Assembly: GCF_013409045.1 (NCBI RefSeq)
Contig: NZ_JACCBT010000001.1
Location: 8,782,669 to 8,846,668, forward strand
Length of the DNA: 64,000 nucleotides
Direction: 5' to 3'
From: Actinomadura citrea
GTDB lineage: Bacteria > Actinomycetota > Actinomycetes > Streptosporangiales > Streptosporangiaceae
A program made the translations under genes and the position numbers. The first letter of the stretch is position 1, and every line of letters starts with the position of its first letter. The notes under the pieces are model-generated. The model was given only the letters and a program-made list of their open reading frames with translations, had not been told where the DNA came from and did not search any database. Of this stretch, positions 16,586 through 24,317 are shown piece after piece.

Positions 16586-18928
16586 TCACTGGCACGCCTC
16601 GCAGGTCTCGGGGTTCTCCAGGGAGCAGACGGCCGCGGCGACGGTCGTCTGCGCGATCCGCGTCGCCGGACGGGACCGCAGGTAGTACGTCGTCTTGAGC
16701 CCGGCCCGCCACGCGTAGGCGTACATCGAGGAGAGCTTGCCGATCGTCGGCGTCTCCATGAACAGGTTCAGCGACTGCGACTGGTCGATGTAGGGGGTGC
16801 GGGCGGCGGCGAGGTCGATGAGCGCCTTCTGCGGCAGTTCCCAGGCCGTCCGGTAGAGCGACAGCATCTCCTCCGGCAGGTCGACGAGCCCCTGGACGGA
16901 CCCGTTCGCCTTCTTGACCGCCTCGCGGACGGCCGGCGTCCACAGCCCGAGCGACTTCAGGTCCTCCACCAGGTAGCGGTTGATCTGGAGGAACTCGCCG
17001 GACAGCGTCTCGCGCTTGAACAGGTTGGACACCTGCGGCTCGATGCACTCGTAGCAGCCGGCGATGGAGGCGATCGTCGCGGTCGGCGCGATCGCGACGA
17101 GCAGCGAGTTGCGCAGGCCGACCTCGGCGACGCGGGCGCGGAGCGCGTCCCAGTCGGCGGGACGGGACGGCGCCGCGTCCGGGAAGTGGTCCAGGTGGAG
17201 CAGGCCGCGCGCGGTGCGGGTCGCGGCATAGGCGGGCAGCGGACCGTGGGCGGCGGCGAGGTCGGCCGACGCGTTGTAGGCGGCCAGCGCGATCTCCTCG
17301 GCGACGCGGGTCGACAGCTCGCGCGCCTCGTCGGAGTCGAACGGCAGGCGCAGCGTGAAGAACACGTCCGCGAGGCCCATCACGCCCAGCCCGACCGGGC
17401 GCCACTTGCGGTTGGCCGTCTCCGCCTCGGGCGTGGGGTAGAAGCCCCGGTCGATGGTGCGGTCCAGGAACCGGACCGCGGTGCGGACCGTCGACCGGAG
17501 CCGCTCCCAGTCGACGCCGGACGGCCCCACGTGCGCGGCCAGGTTCACCGATCCGAGGTTGCAGACGGCCGCCTCGCCGTCGCCCGTCACCTCCAGGATC
17601 TCCGTGCAGAGGTTGGACAGGTGGACGACCTTGCCCGGCTCGGCGGTCTGGTTGCAGGCGCGGTTGGCGGCGTCCTTGAACGTCATCCAGCCGTTGCCCG
17701 TCTCGGCGAGCGTCCGCATCATGCGTCCATACAGCTTGCGGGCCGGGACCTGGCGGACGAACCGTCCCTCCCGCTCCGCCGCCCGGTAGGCCTCGTCGAA
17801 CTCGTCGCCCCACAGGTCGACCAGCTCGGGGACCTCCTTGGGGTCGAACAGCGACCACGCCGCGTCGGCCTCGACGCGGCGCATGAACTCGTCCGGGATC
17901 CAGTTGGCCAGGTTGAGGTTGTGGGCGCGGCGCGCGTCCTCGCCGGTGTTGTCGCGCAGCTCCAGGAACTCCTCGACGTCGGCGTGCCACGGCTCCAGGT
18001 ACACGCACGCCGCGCCCTTGCGGCGGCCGCCCTGGTTGACGGCGGCGACGGACGAGTCGAGCGTGCGCAGCCACGGGACGATCCCGTTGGAGTGCCCGTT
18101 CGTGCCCCGGATCAGCGAGCCCCGCGACCGCACCCGCGACCAGGAGATGCCGATGCCGCCCGCGTACTTGCTGAGCCGCGCGACCTGGCCGTACCGGTCG
18201 TAGATGGACTCCAGCTCGTCGCGCGGCGAGTCGAGCAGGAAGCACGACGAGAGCTGCGGGCGGCGGGCCCCGGAGTTGAAGAGCGTGGGCGAGCTGGGCA
18301 GGTACGACAGGGTGCTGAGCAGCGCGTACAGCTCGGCGGCCTCGTCCACGGTCGCGGTGTCGCCCGTGGGGGGTCGACCCTCGGCACCTTCCGGCCCGCC
18401 ATCGTCGGGGAATTCGCCGGGGAAGACGAGGCCGCAGGCCACCCGGAGGAAGAAGTGCTGCGGCCGTTCCAGGACGAGCCGCGACCGCGGATGCCTGAGC
18501 AGGTACCGGTCGTAGACCGTCCGGAGCCCGAAGTACTCGAAGCGGTCGTCGGCCCCTTCGTCGATGAGCGCGTCGAGGGCCACCGCGTTGGCGGCGACGA
18601 AGGCGGCCAGGTCGTCCGCCAGGAGGCCCTCCCGGTGCGCGGCGGCGACGGACTCGGCGAACGTCCGGACGCCGGCGGCCGCGGCCTCGTCCCGGATCCG
18701 GCCGCCGAGCAGCCGCGCCGCGGCCTTGGAGTACCCGGGATCGGCGGGGATGAGCGCGGCGGCCTCCCCGATCACGAGGTCCCGCAGGGCCGCCGCGTCC
18801 AGCCCGTCCGCGGACCGGACCGCGGCCAGCACCCGTCCGGCCTCGGCGCCCGGTACCCCCTCGCAGGCCGCCTCGACCTCGATGGCGATCTCCGCCGGCG
18901 GCGCGGCCAGAACCTGTGTCACGTGCAT
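16586..18928 (-). CDS. nrdA: Ribonucleoside-diphosphate reductase, alpha subunit (class I)
   Basis: About 780 residues; start at 18928 (MHVTQVL), although GTG 18922 has a better-spaced GAGGGG site. Active-site elements are all visible: SSCFLLDSPRDELE (redox cysteine), NLCTEILEV (thiyl cysteine with flanking Asn/Glu), AVCNLGSVNL (second redox cysteine) and the shuttle pair in the C-terminal PETCEACQ. The N-terminus matches only the later half of an ATP-cone (PGYSKAAARLL); the KRDG-type nucleotide loop is absent. The enzyme reduces NDPs to dNDPs with NrdB. Transcription starts behind the cobalamin riboswitch about 150 bases upstream, so B12 should switch the operon off, as in Streptomyces. Confidence 0.95.
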   Translation of the reverse strand: MHVTQVLAAPPAEIAIEVEAACEGVPGAEAGRVLAAVRSADGLDAAALRDLVIGEAAALIPADPGYSKAAARLLGGRIRDEAAAAGVRTFAESVAAAHREGLLADDLAAFVAANAVALDALIDEGADDRFEYFGLRTVYDRYLLRHPRSRLVLERPQHFFLRVACGLVFPGEFPDDGGPEGAEGRPPTGDTATVDEAAELYALLSTLSYLPSSPTLFNSGARRPQLSSCFLLDSPRDELESIYDRYGQVARLSKYAGGIGISWSRVRSRGSLIRGTNGHSNGIVPWLRTLDSSVAAVNQGGRRKGAACVYLEPWHADVEEFLELRDNTGEDARRAHNLNLANWIPDEFMRRVEADAAWSLFDPKEVPELVDLWGDEFDEAYRAAEREGRFVRQVPARKLYGRMMRTLAETGNGWMTFKDAANRACNQTAEPGKVVHLSNLCTEILEVTGDGEAAVCNLGSVNLAAHVGPSGVDWERLRSTVRTAVRFLDRTIDRGFYPTPEAETANRKWRPVGLGVMGLADVFFTLRLPFDSDEARELSTRVAEEIALAAYNASADLAAAHGPLPAYAATRTARGLLHLDHFPDAAPSRPADWDALRARVAEVGLRNSLLVAIAPTATIASIAGCYECIEPQVSNLFKRETLSGEFLQINRYLVEDLKSLGLWTPAVREAVKKANGSVQGLVDLPEEMLSLYRTAWELPQKALIDLAAARTPYIDQSQSLNLFMETPTIGKLSSMYAYAWRAGLKTTYYLRSRPATRIAQTTVAAAVCSLENPETCEACQ

Positions 18929-19076
18929 CTCCCCTCGCATGCCGCCTCGCGGAGGCATGCGAACGGCGCGCGGCGGTCGGCCGCGCTCCGTCCCCGGCCC
19001 ACCCGCGAGGCCTGGACGTGTCGATCCGGGACGGACCCGGAACCCAGATGAGGCCGGTCTCCCGGTCTCGCGTGCG

Positions 19077-19275
19077 GGCAGGTCTTCGGACTCGCGGGCG
19101 CCGCCTCTTCCGAGGCGTCCTACTGGCCGTCGCTTCCCGGGCCGCCGGGCCCAGTGCTCGATGACGGCGGTCGTTCCCGCTCACCGCTGCGGGGCAGTCC
19201 CGGATTCCCACCGGGTTCCCTCTCACGCCGCCCCCGCCGCGAGCGGCGGGGGCGGACCAGCACGGGACTGAACCC
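19077..19275 (-). ncRNA. Cobalamin (B12) riboswitch controlling nrdAB
   Basis: Read on the minus strand, the region begins near GGGTTCAGTCCCGTGCTGGT, continues through a GC hairpin to GAGAGGGAACCCGGTG, the core GGAATCCGGGACTGCCCCGC, GCGGTGAGCGGGAACG, then CACTGGG and CCCGGGAAG, and closes with GAGTCCGAAGACCTGCC. These are the conserved blocks of cobalamin riboswitches in the right order. It lies about 150 bases ahead of nrdA. In S. coelicolor the same arrangement represses nrdABS when B12 is available to the class II enzyme. Confidence 0.93.
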
Positions 19276-19382
19276 TACATCTAGTCGACGATCAACGCAC
19301 AACCCCAAGATGTTGGGCGTGTCAGCGGATGTTCGGGGGCGGCTGGGCAGAGCGCGCCGCGGATGGGACGATGGGGGCCGTC

Positions 19383-20012
19383 ATGAGCCCCCATGCGCCG
19401 CAGCCGCTGTTCCGGCCCGCCCGCGCGGTGGTGTTCGCCACCGTGTGCGCGACGCTGGCGTCCCTCGGGCACGTCCTGGCGGGCGGCGCGGCGGTGCCGG
19501 CCTGGGCGGCGCTCACGGGCTTCGGCGCCGTCCTCGGCGTGACGCTGATGCTGGCGGGCCATGAGCGCTCGCTCGCGACGATCCTGGGCGGGCTCCTCGG
19601 CGGGCAGTTCGCCCTGCACACGCTGTTCACCGCGGCGACCGCGTCCCACCACACGCCCGAGGCGCACGCCGCCATGACCGGCGCCGTGGAACCCGTCGCG
19701 GTCCCCGCCGCCCACGGCGGCAACGGCCTGGTGATGACGCTCGCGCACTGCACGGCCGCGCTGGTGGCCGCGTGGTGGCTGCGGCGCGGCGAGCGGGCCG
19801 CGTGGTCGCTCGCCCGGCGGATCGCCGCCCTCGCGGACCGTCCGATCCGGCTGCTACTGGCCCTGCTCGCCGTGGAGCCGGCCGAGCCTCCGGCCCGCCC
19901 CCTTCGGACGGTGCCCGCGGCGGCCGCCGTCACGGCCACCGGACGCGCCCTGCGGCACCAGGTCGTCCGGCGGGGTCCGCCGCGGCGTTCGAGGGCGCTC
20001 GCTCACTCCTGA
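19383..20012 (+). CDS. Membrane protein of the YcnI/CopC cluster
   Basis: 209 residues from the ATG at 19383 (MSPHAPQPLFRP). About five membrane segments are seen near residues 14-32, 34-55, 60-80, 115-135 and 155-172. A histidine-containing loop (SHHTPEAHAAM) and HGGNG before a membrane segment could bind metal. The tail (after about 175) is basic and cytoplasmic in character. I do not recognise a named family. It precedes ycnI by 76 bases on the same strand, so a role in copper handling is inferred from context. Confidence 0.75.
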   Translation: MSPHAPQPLFRPARAVVFATVCATLASLGHVLAGGAAVPAWAALTGFGAVLGVTLMLAGHERSLATILGGLLGGQFALHTLFTAATASHHTPEAHAAMTGAVEPVAVPAAHGGNGLVMTLAHCTAALVAAWWLRRGERAAWSLARRIAALADRPIRLLLALLAVEPAEPPARPLRTVPAAAAVTATGRALRHQVVRRGPPRRSRALAHS

Positions 20013-20088
20013 GCCGGAGCGCCGTACGTCACCGGACGCCGGTTCTCGGCGCCCGGCCATTCCCGTACGTCTCGAACGGAGTTCCGCA

Positions 20089-20799
20089 ATGCGCTTCCTT
20101 CCGCATGCCCGGCGCGCCGGCGCCGTCGCGTCCCTCGCCTCCCTGTCCGTGATCGGCCTGGCCGCGGCGGCGTCCGCGCACGTCACGGTCAACCCCAGGA
20201 CCGCCGAGCAGGGCTCGTACTCCAAGGTCTCGTTCCGCGTGCCGAACGAGCGCGACGACGCCTCCACCACCAAGCTCGTGGTGAACCTGCCGACCGACCA
20301 CCCGCTGTCGTCGGTGTCGGTCCGGCCGCTGCCCGGCTGGACGGTGAAGGTGGACAAGTCGAGGCTGCCGAAGCCGGTGAAGACCGAGGGCGGCGAGCTG
20401 ACCGAGGCCGTCACGAAGATCACCTGGAGCGGCGGCAAGATCGAGCCGGGCCGGTTCGAGGAGTTCGACGTCTCGATGGGGCCGCTGCCCACCGACACCG
20501 ACCAGCTCGTGTTCACGGCCGACCAGACGTACTCCGGCGGCGAGGTCGTCAAGTGGGAGGAGCCCCCGGCCGAAGGGGCCGACGAGCCGGAGCACCCCTC
20601 GCCGGTGCTGAAGCTCCTCCCCCAGGGCTCGACGGCGACGACCGGCATGACCGCGCAGGTGAAGCCCGCCGCCGCGACGTCGTCCGCGTCGCCTGACGAC
20701 GGGACGGCCCGGCTGCTCGGCGGCATCGGCATCGCCGTCGGCGTGGTCGGCATCGCGGTCGGCGCCTACGGCGCGACCCGGGCGCGGAGCCGGGCATGA
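20089..20799 (+). CDS. ycnI: YcnI-family copper-binding protein (DUF1775)
   Basis: 236 residues. A signal peptide ends in ASAHVTVNP, leaving the histidine at the mature N-terminus that ligates copper in YcnI proteins. The domain (about 31-170) includes VSFRVPNERDDASTTKL and the conserved tryptophan in VVKWEEP. A C-terminal membrane anchor (about 212-230) is followed by RARSRA. The protein is exported and membrane-tethered. Its stop overlaps the copC start by 4 bases, so the two are translated together. The start follows CGGAG. Confidence 0.92.
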   Translation: MRFLPHARRAGAVASLASLSVIGLAAAASAHVTVNPRTAEQGSYSKVSFRVPNERDDASTTKLVVNLPTDHPLSSVSVRPLPGWTVKVDKSRLPKPVKTEGGELTEAVTKITWSGGKIEPGRFEEFDVSMGPLPTDTDQLVFTADQTYSGGEVVKWEEPPAEGADEPEHPSPVLKLLPQGSTATTGMTAQVKPAAATSSASPDDGTARLLGGIGIAVGVVGIAVGAYGATRARSRA

Positions 20800-21329
20800 C
20801 CCGGGCGGCGCTGCGCGGGGCCGCCGGTGCCGCGGCGCTCGCGGCCGTCCTGGCGACGACCGCGGTCCCGGCGTCGGCGCACACGACGCTGACGTCGGCG
20901 AGCCCGGCGAAGGACTCGACGGTCGCGGCCCCGTCCCAGATCGTCCTGACGTACGCCGACCCGGTACGGCTGCCGCGCGTGGTCGTGACCGACGGGTCGC
21001 GCAAGCAGTACCAGGCCGGGTCGGCGCAGGCGGTCGACAACAAGGTCACCCAGGCCGTCGGCGGCACGCTGCCCGACGGGAAGTACACCGTGGGGTGGCG
21101 CGTCGTCGCGTCGGACGGCCATCCGGTCGAGGGCACCTTCACGTTCACCGTGCAGGGCTCGTCCGGGGCCGCCCAGCCCCCCGCACCCTCCCCGGTCCGG
21201 ACGAACCTCGTCTCCACCGGGGATTCCGGGGGCTCGTCGGGCTGGCTCTGGATCGGCCTGATCGCCCTGGTCCTCGCGGCCGCGGCGGGCGCCGTCGCCT
21301 GGTTCCGCCGCTCGCCCACCCAGGATTGA
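20796..21329 (+). CDS. copC: CopC-domain copper-binding protein
   Basis: 177 residues. Signal peptide about 1-29, then the mature start AHTTLTSASPAKDSTV, whose N-terminal histidine is the usual Cu(II) ligand; the other ligands lie in the SDGHPVEG loop. The body ends with FTFTVQG, followed by a Pro/Ser linker and one membrane helix (about 150-170). There is no fused CopD. It shares a start/stop overlap with ycnI. Together these deliver or buffer copper outside the membrane, possibly for cytochrome oxidase assembly; regulation is not visible. Confidence 0.92.
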   Translation: MTRAALRGAAGAAALAAVLATTAVPASAHTTLTSASPAKDSTVAAPSQIVLTYADPVRLPRVVVTDGSRKQYQAGSAQAVDNKVTQAVGGTLPDGKYTVGWRVVASDGHPVEGTFTFTVQGSSGAAQPPAPSPVRTNLVSTGDSGGSSGWLWIGLIALVLAAAAGAVAWFRRSPTQD

Positions 21330-21336
21330 TCTTTTC

Positions 21337-21385
21337 GCTTCCGGTCGGATGATTACAGGATTACAGTGATAATCCGACCGGAAGC
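21337..21385. repeat. 14-bp perfect inverted repeat flanking a promoter-like element
   Basis: GCTTCCGGTCGGAT (21337-21350) is exactly repeated in inverse at 21372-21385. The 21-base loop holds two tandem copies of GATTACAG. GATAAT at 21368-21373 could be the -10 of the downstream haemoglobin chimera. It may be an operator for that gene, or a terminator for copC without a T-run. Confidence 0.7.
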
Positions 21386-21399
21386 AGCCTGGGGGCACA

Positions 21400-22167
21400 A
21401 TGATCGTCGAGTACATCCGCTACCGCATCGAGCCGCAGGACGCGGAGGACTTCGAGGCCGCCTACGCGCGGGCCTCCGTCCCCCTCGCCGCCGCCCCCGA
21501 GTGCGTGGACTACGAGCTGTCCAGGTGCGTCGACGAGCCGTCGTCCTACATCCTGCGCATCTGCTGGACGTCGGCCGACGACCACATGCGGGGCTTCCGG
21601 GGCGGCGAGCACTTCCCCGCGTTCTTCGCCGAGATCAAGCCGTACGTCCAGCAGATCGAGGAGATGCGGCACTACGAGCGGACGGCGGTGCGCGGCGCCG
21701 GTTCGTCCGTCCCGACCATGTACGACTGGGCGGGCGGGAGCGAGGCGTTGGAGCGGCTCACCGAGCACTTCTACACGATCGTCCTCAAGGACGACCTGCT
21801 GCGCCCCCTCTTCGAGCACATGTCCCCGGACCACCCGAAGTGGGTCGCGGCGTGGCTCGGCGAGGTCTTCCGCGGGCCCGCGCGCTACAGCCGCGAGCGC
21901 GGCGGCTACCACCACATGGTGAGCCACCACCTCGGCAAGTCCATCACCGAGGCGCAGCGCCGCCGCTGGGTCTCGCTCCTCATGGACGCGGCGGACGAGG
22001 TCGGCCTCCCGGACGACCCGGAGTTCCGCGCCGCGTTCGCGTCCTACCTCGAGTGGGGCACCCGCATCGCCCTCGCCAACTCCCAGCCGGGCGCCGAGCC
22101 GCCCCTCGAAGCCCCCATGCCCCACTGGGGCTGGGGCGTCGCCCCGCCCTACGTCCCCGCCGACTAG
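21400..22167 (+). CDS. Chimera of antibiotic-biosynthesis monooxygenase domain and group II truncated haemoglobin
   Basis: 255 residues. Residues 1-95 are an ABM-type ferredoxin-like domain (MIVEYIRYRIEPQDAEDFEA, VDYELSRCVDEP, YILRICWTS). Residues 108-240 are a 2-on-2 haemoglobin: MYDWAGGSEALERLTEHFY, LLRPLFEHMSPDHPKW, then YHHMVSHHLGKSIT with the proximal histidine and YLEWGTRIA with the G8 tryptophan. The same fusion has been described from Streptomyces avermitilis. Globins of this group bind O2 or NO; coupling to a haem-free monooxygenase domain suggests oxygen or radical chemistry on a quinol-like molecule, but no reaction is established. Confidence 0.92.
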   Translation: MIVEYIRYRIEPQDAEDFEAAYARASVPLAAAPECVDYELSRCVDEPSSYILRICWTSADDHMRGFRGGEHFPAFFAEIKPYVQQIEEMRHYERTAVRGAGSSVPTMYDWAGGSEALERLTEHFYTIVLKDDLLRPLFEHMSPDHPKWVAAWLGEVFRGPARYSRERGGYHHMVSHHLGKSITEAQRRRWVSLLMDAADEVGLPDDPEFRAAFASYLEWGTRIALANSQPGAEPPLEAPMPHWGWGVAPPYVPAD

Positions 22168-22213
22168 CATCCAGGGCGCTGATCCTCACGCACGGCCTGG
22201 GAGGTACCGCACC

Positions 22214-22897
22214 ATGGCGGACCGGGACGACGTCGCCCTCGACGACCCCGTGGGCGAGTCGCTTCGCGGTCACCACGCGCACCTTGCCCGCCGGGTCGGC
22301 CGGGCCGCCACCTACCGGCCGGAGGTCTCCACCTTCTCGACGGTGTCCGCCGACCCGGGCCCGGCGGAGTGGGCCGACCTCGCCCGGCTGCTCGGCCGAG
22401 GCGAACTCGCCGACATGTTCAGCAGTCCGGCGGCCCCGCCGCCGGACTGGGAGCCGGTCTTCGTTCTCGAAGGCCTCCAGATGGTCTGGTCCGGGAGCGG
22501 CGAAAGCGAGACCGGCGTGGTGGAACTGGGCGCGGACAGCGTTCCCGAGATGCTCGACCTCGTCGCACGGACCCGACCGGGGCCGTTCTGGCCGCGCACC
22601 CGCGAACTCGGCGCCTATGTCGGCATCCGCGACGAAGGCGCACTGGTGGCGATGGCGGGCGAACGGCTCCGGCCTCCGGGATGGACGGAGATCAGCACCG
22701 TCTGCACCGCCCCCGAGGCGCGCGGGCGCGGCCACGCCGCACGCCTGATCCGCGCGCTCGCGACGCGCATCGCGGCCCGGAACGAGCGTCCCTTCCTGCA
22801 CGTGGCCGAGACGAACACCCCGGCGATCGCGCTCTACGAACGGCTCGGCTTCAAGACCCGGGGGCACGTGACGTTCCGCGGCTTCCGGGTTCCTTGA
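22214..22897 (+). CDS. GNAT-family N-acetyltransferase
   Basis: 227 residues, ATG after GGGAGGTACC. The C-terminal half is the GNAT fold: the acetyl-CoA loop reads VCTAPEARGRGHAARLIRAL, and the end shows NTPAIALYERLGFKTRGHV. The N-terminal half (1-110) is a degenerate GNAT-like or unique region with GPFWPRTRELGAYVGIRDEGALVAM. FR47-type proteins of this layout acetylate small molecules or amino groups. Substrate unknown. It stands alone between the haemoglobin chimera and the second GNAT. Confidence 0.88.
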   Translation: MADRDDVALDDPVGESLRGHHAHLARRVGRAATYRPEVSTFSTVSADPGPAEWADLARLLGRGELADMFSSPAAPPPDWEPVFVLEGLQMVWSGSGESETGVVELGADSVPEMLDLVARTRPGPFWPRTRELGAYVGIRDEGALVAMAGERLRPPGWTEISTVCTAPEARGRGHAARLIRALATRIAARNERPFLHVAETNTPAIALYERLGFKTRGHVTFRGFRVP

Positions 22898-23016
22898 CCG
22901 CCGCGGGCACCATCACCGCCGCGGACGCTCGGGCCCGTCGCGACAGGCAGAGGCCGGTCGCACTAGGTGGGCCGGTCGTAGTACGCTCTGCGGCGTTCCT
23001 GCGACAGGGGAGGTTG

Positions 23017-23076
23017 ATGAATATGGCCCGCGTGGCGCTTCTTCAGCACGCCCTTGTCCGGGCCGCCCGCGGTTGA
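23017..23076 (+). CDS. Possible leader peptide ahead of the second GNAT gene
   Basis: A 19-codon frame (MNMARVALLQHALVRAARG) begins just after GGGGAGG at 23007-23013; the second ATG (23023) has the better spacing. Its last codons enter the left arm of a perfect 9-base hairpin (23058-23066 and 23079-23087). The layout resembles translation-attenuation leaders of resistance genes, but it is small enough to arise by chance. Confidence 0.35.
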   Translation: MNMARVALLQHALVRAARG

Positions 23077-23087
23077 GCGCGGCCCGG
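23058..23087 (+). promoter_or_regulatory. Hairpin overlapping the end of the leader frame
   Basis: CCGGGCCGC at 23058-23066 pairs with GCGGCCCGG at 23079-23087 across a 12-base loop that includes the leader stop codon. It lies 27 bases before the TTG start of the acetyltransferase and is a candidate attenuator. Confidence 0.45.
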
Positions 23088-23113
23088 TCGTCCAGAATGA
23101 CCAGGAGCCAGAC

Positions 23114-23650
23114 TTGTCTTCTTCCGACCTGACCACACCAGGCCTGCCCGACTCAGACCCGGCCAACGCCGACCTGACCCACGCGGACCTGACCACGGAC
23201 CGTCTCGTCCTGCGGCCGTGGACGCCCGGCGAGATCTCCGTCGTCGTGTCCGGCGGCAGGCTCGCCCATTGGGCGGACGACTTCCCCGCCGAAGGCGACC
23301 TCGCCATCGCCGGCTTCATCGCCGAACACCCGTCCGCGTTCGGCGAGCACGGCCAGCGCCAGATCATCGAACGGTCCACCGGCCTGGTGGTCGGCGCCGT
23401 CGGCCTGTTCTGGCCGCCCGCCGACGGGGCCGTCGAGTTCGGTTACGGCATCGTCCCGTCCCGCCGGCGCCGCGGGTACGCCACCGAGGCCGCCCGCGCG
23501 ATCGTGGCGTTCGCCCTGACCGCGCCCGGCGTGGACAAGGTCGTCGCGACCGTGGAACCGTCCAACCCCGCGTCGGCCCGCGTCCTGGTGAACGCCGGCC
23601 TCCGCCAGGTCGGCACGGGCGAGGAGCTCATCACCTACAGCACCGCCTGA
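23114..23650 (+). CDS. GNAT-family N-acetyltransferase (RimJ/RimL type)
   Basis: 178 residues from a TTG at 23114, chosen because CAGGAG lies 6 bases before it. The N-terminal 25 residues repeat DLT/ADLT motifs and are low in complexity. The GNAT domain begins at TDRLVLRPW, contains VVGAVGLFWPP, the acetyl-CoA site GYGIVPSRRRRGYATEAARAI, and ends with VEPSNPASARVLVNAGLR. It resembles the RimJ/RimL group that acetylates N-termini or small amines. A possible leader peptide and hairpin precede it. Confidence 0.87.
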   Translation: MSSSDLTTPGLPDSDPANADLTHADLTTDRLVLRPWTPGEISVVVSGGRLAHWADDFPAEGDLAIAGFIAEHPSAFGEHGQRQIIERSTGLVVGAVGLFWPPADGAVEFGYGIVPSRRRRGYATEAARAIVAFALTAPGVDKVVATVEPSNPASARVLVNAGLRQVGTGEELITYSTA

Positions 23651-23666
23651 CGGCGGGGCCGAGCGT

Positions 23667-23701
23667 CGTGCCGCCCTTCACCTCGGGTGAAGGGCGGCAC
23701 G
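23667..23701. terminator. Bidirectional terminator hairpin
   Basis: CGTGCCGCCCTTCACC (23667-23682) pairs perfectly with 23686-23701 across a 3-base loop. It sits 16 bases after the GNAT stop and 17 bases after the end of the convergent AhpD-like gene, so it probably serves both. Confidence 0.8.
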
Positions 23702-23718
23702 TCCGTTCTCCGGTCCGG

Positions 23719-24189
23719 TCAGCCGAACTGGCCGGCCTGGTAGGCGCCGGCGGGCTGCCGGGTGATGACGTTCATGCGGTTCCAGGCGTTGATGAGGGCG
23801 ATGAGCGACACCAGGGCCGCGAGCTCCTCCTCGTCGTAGTGCTTGGCCGCGGTCCCCCAGACCTCGTCGGAAACGCCGGTGCCGTCGGCGAGGCGGGTCC
23901 CCTGCTCGGCCAGCTCCAGGGCGGCGCGCTCGGCGTCGGTGAAGACGGTCGCCTCCCGCCAGGCGGAGACCAGGTTGAGGCGCACCGACGTCTCTCCCGC
24001 GTGCGCGGCTTCCTTGCTGTGCATGTCGACACAGAATCCGCAGCCGTTGATCTGGCTGGCCCGCAGCTCCACCAGGTGCACCGTCGTGGACGGCAGCGTC
24101 GATCCGGAAACGGCCTTGGCCGCCGACTGCATGTACTTCATGAACTTGCCGGCGGTGGCGGTGCCGTAGTAGTTGAAACGGGCGTCCAT
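23719..24189 (-). CDS. Carboxymuconolactone decarboxylase / AhpD-like alkylhydroperoxidase
   Basis: 156 residues from ATG 24189, after AAGGGAGA. The core motif GCGFCVDMHSKEA gives the redox pair C-G-F-C and the histidine three residues on, as in AhpD-like peroxidases. The rest is all-helical, with SLIALINAWNRMNVI near the end. It probably reduces peroxides through a thiol partner. It is divergent from the TetR regulator at 24318 across 128 bases, a common arrangement for stress-inducible AhpD genes. Confidence 0.92.
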   Translation of the reverse strand: MDARFNYYGTATAGKFMKYMQSAAKAVSGSTLPSTTVHLVELRASQINGCGFCVDMHSKEAAHAGETSVRLNLVSAWREATVFTDAERAALELAEQGTRLADGTGVSDEVWGTAAKHYDEEELAALVSLIALINAWNRMNVITRQPAGAYQAGQFG

Positions 24190-24317
24190 GGTGATCTCCC
24201 TTGCCGTGTGGAGGGTTGCACCAGGTTGACGGGGCGGACGCGCGGGTTGTGACACCCCGGAAAGTGACCCCCCTCACCTCGGCGACCCGGGCGGGCGGCG
24301 GGCGGGAGGCTGGGAAC

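Noticed and set aside
15549..19226. A 1225-codon open frame on the minus strand covering nrdB and all of nrdA
   Set aside because: Only the final 331 codons (nrdB) have family motifs and a ribosome site; the rest is an Arg/Gly/Pro-rich shadow of nrdA.
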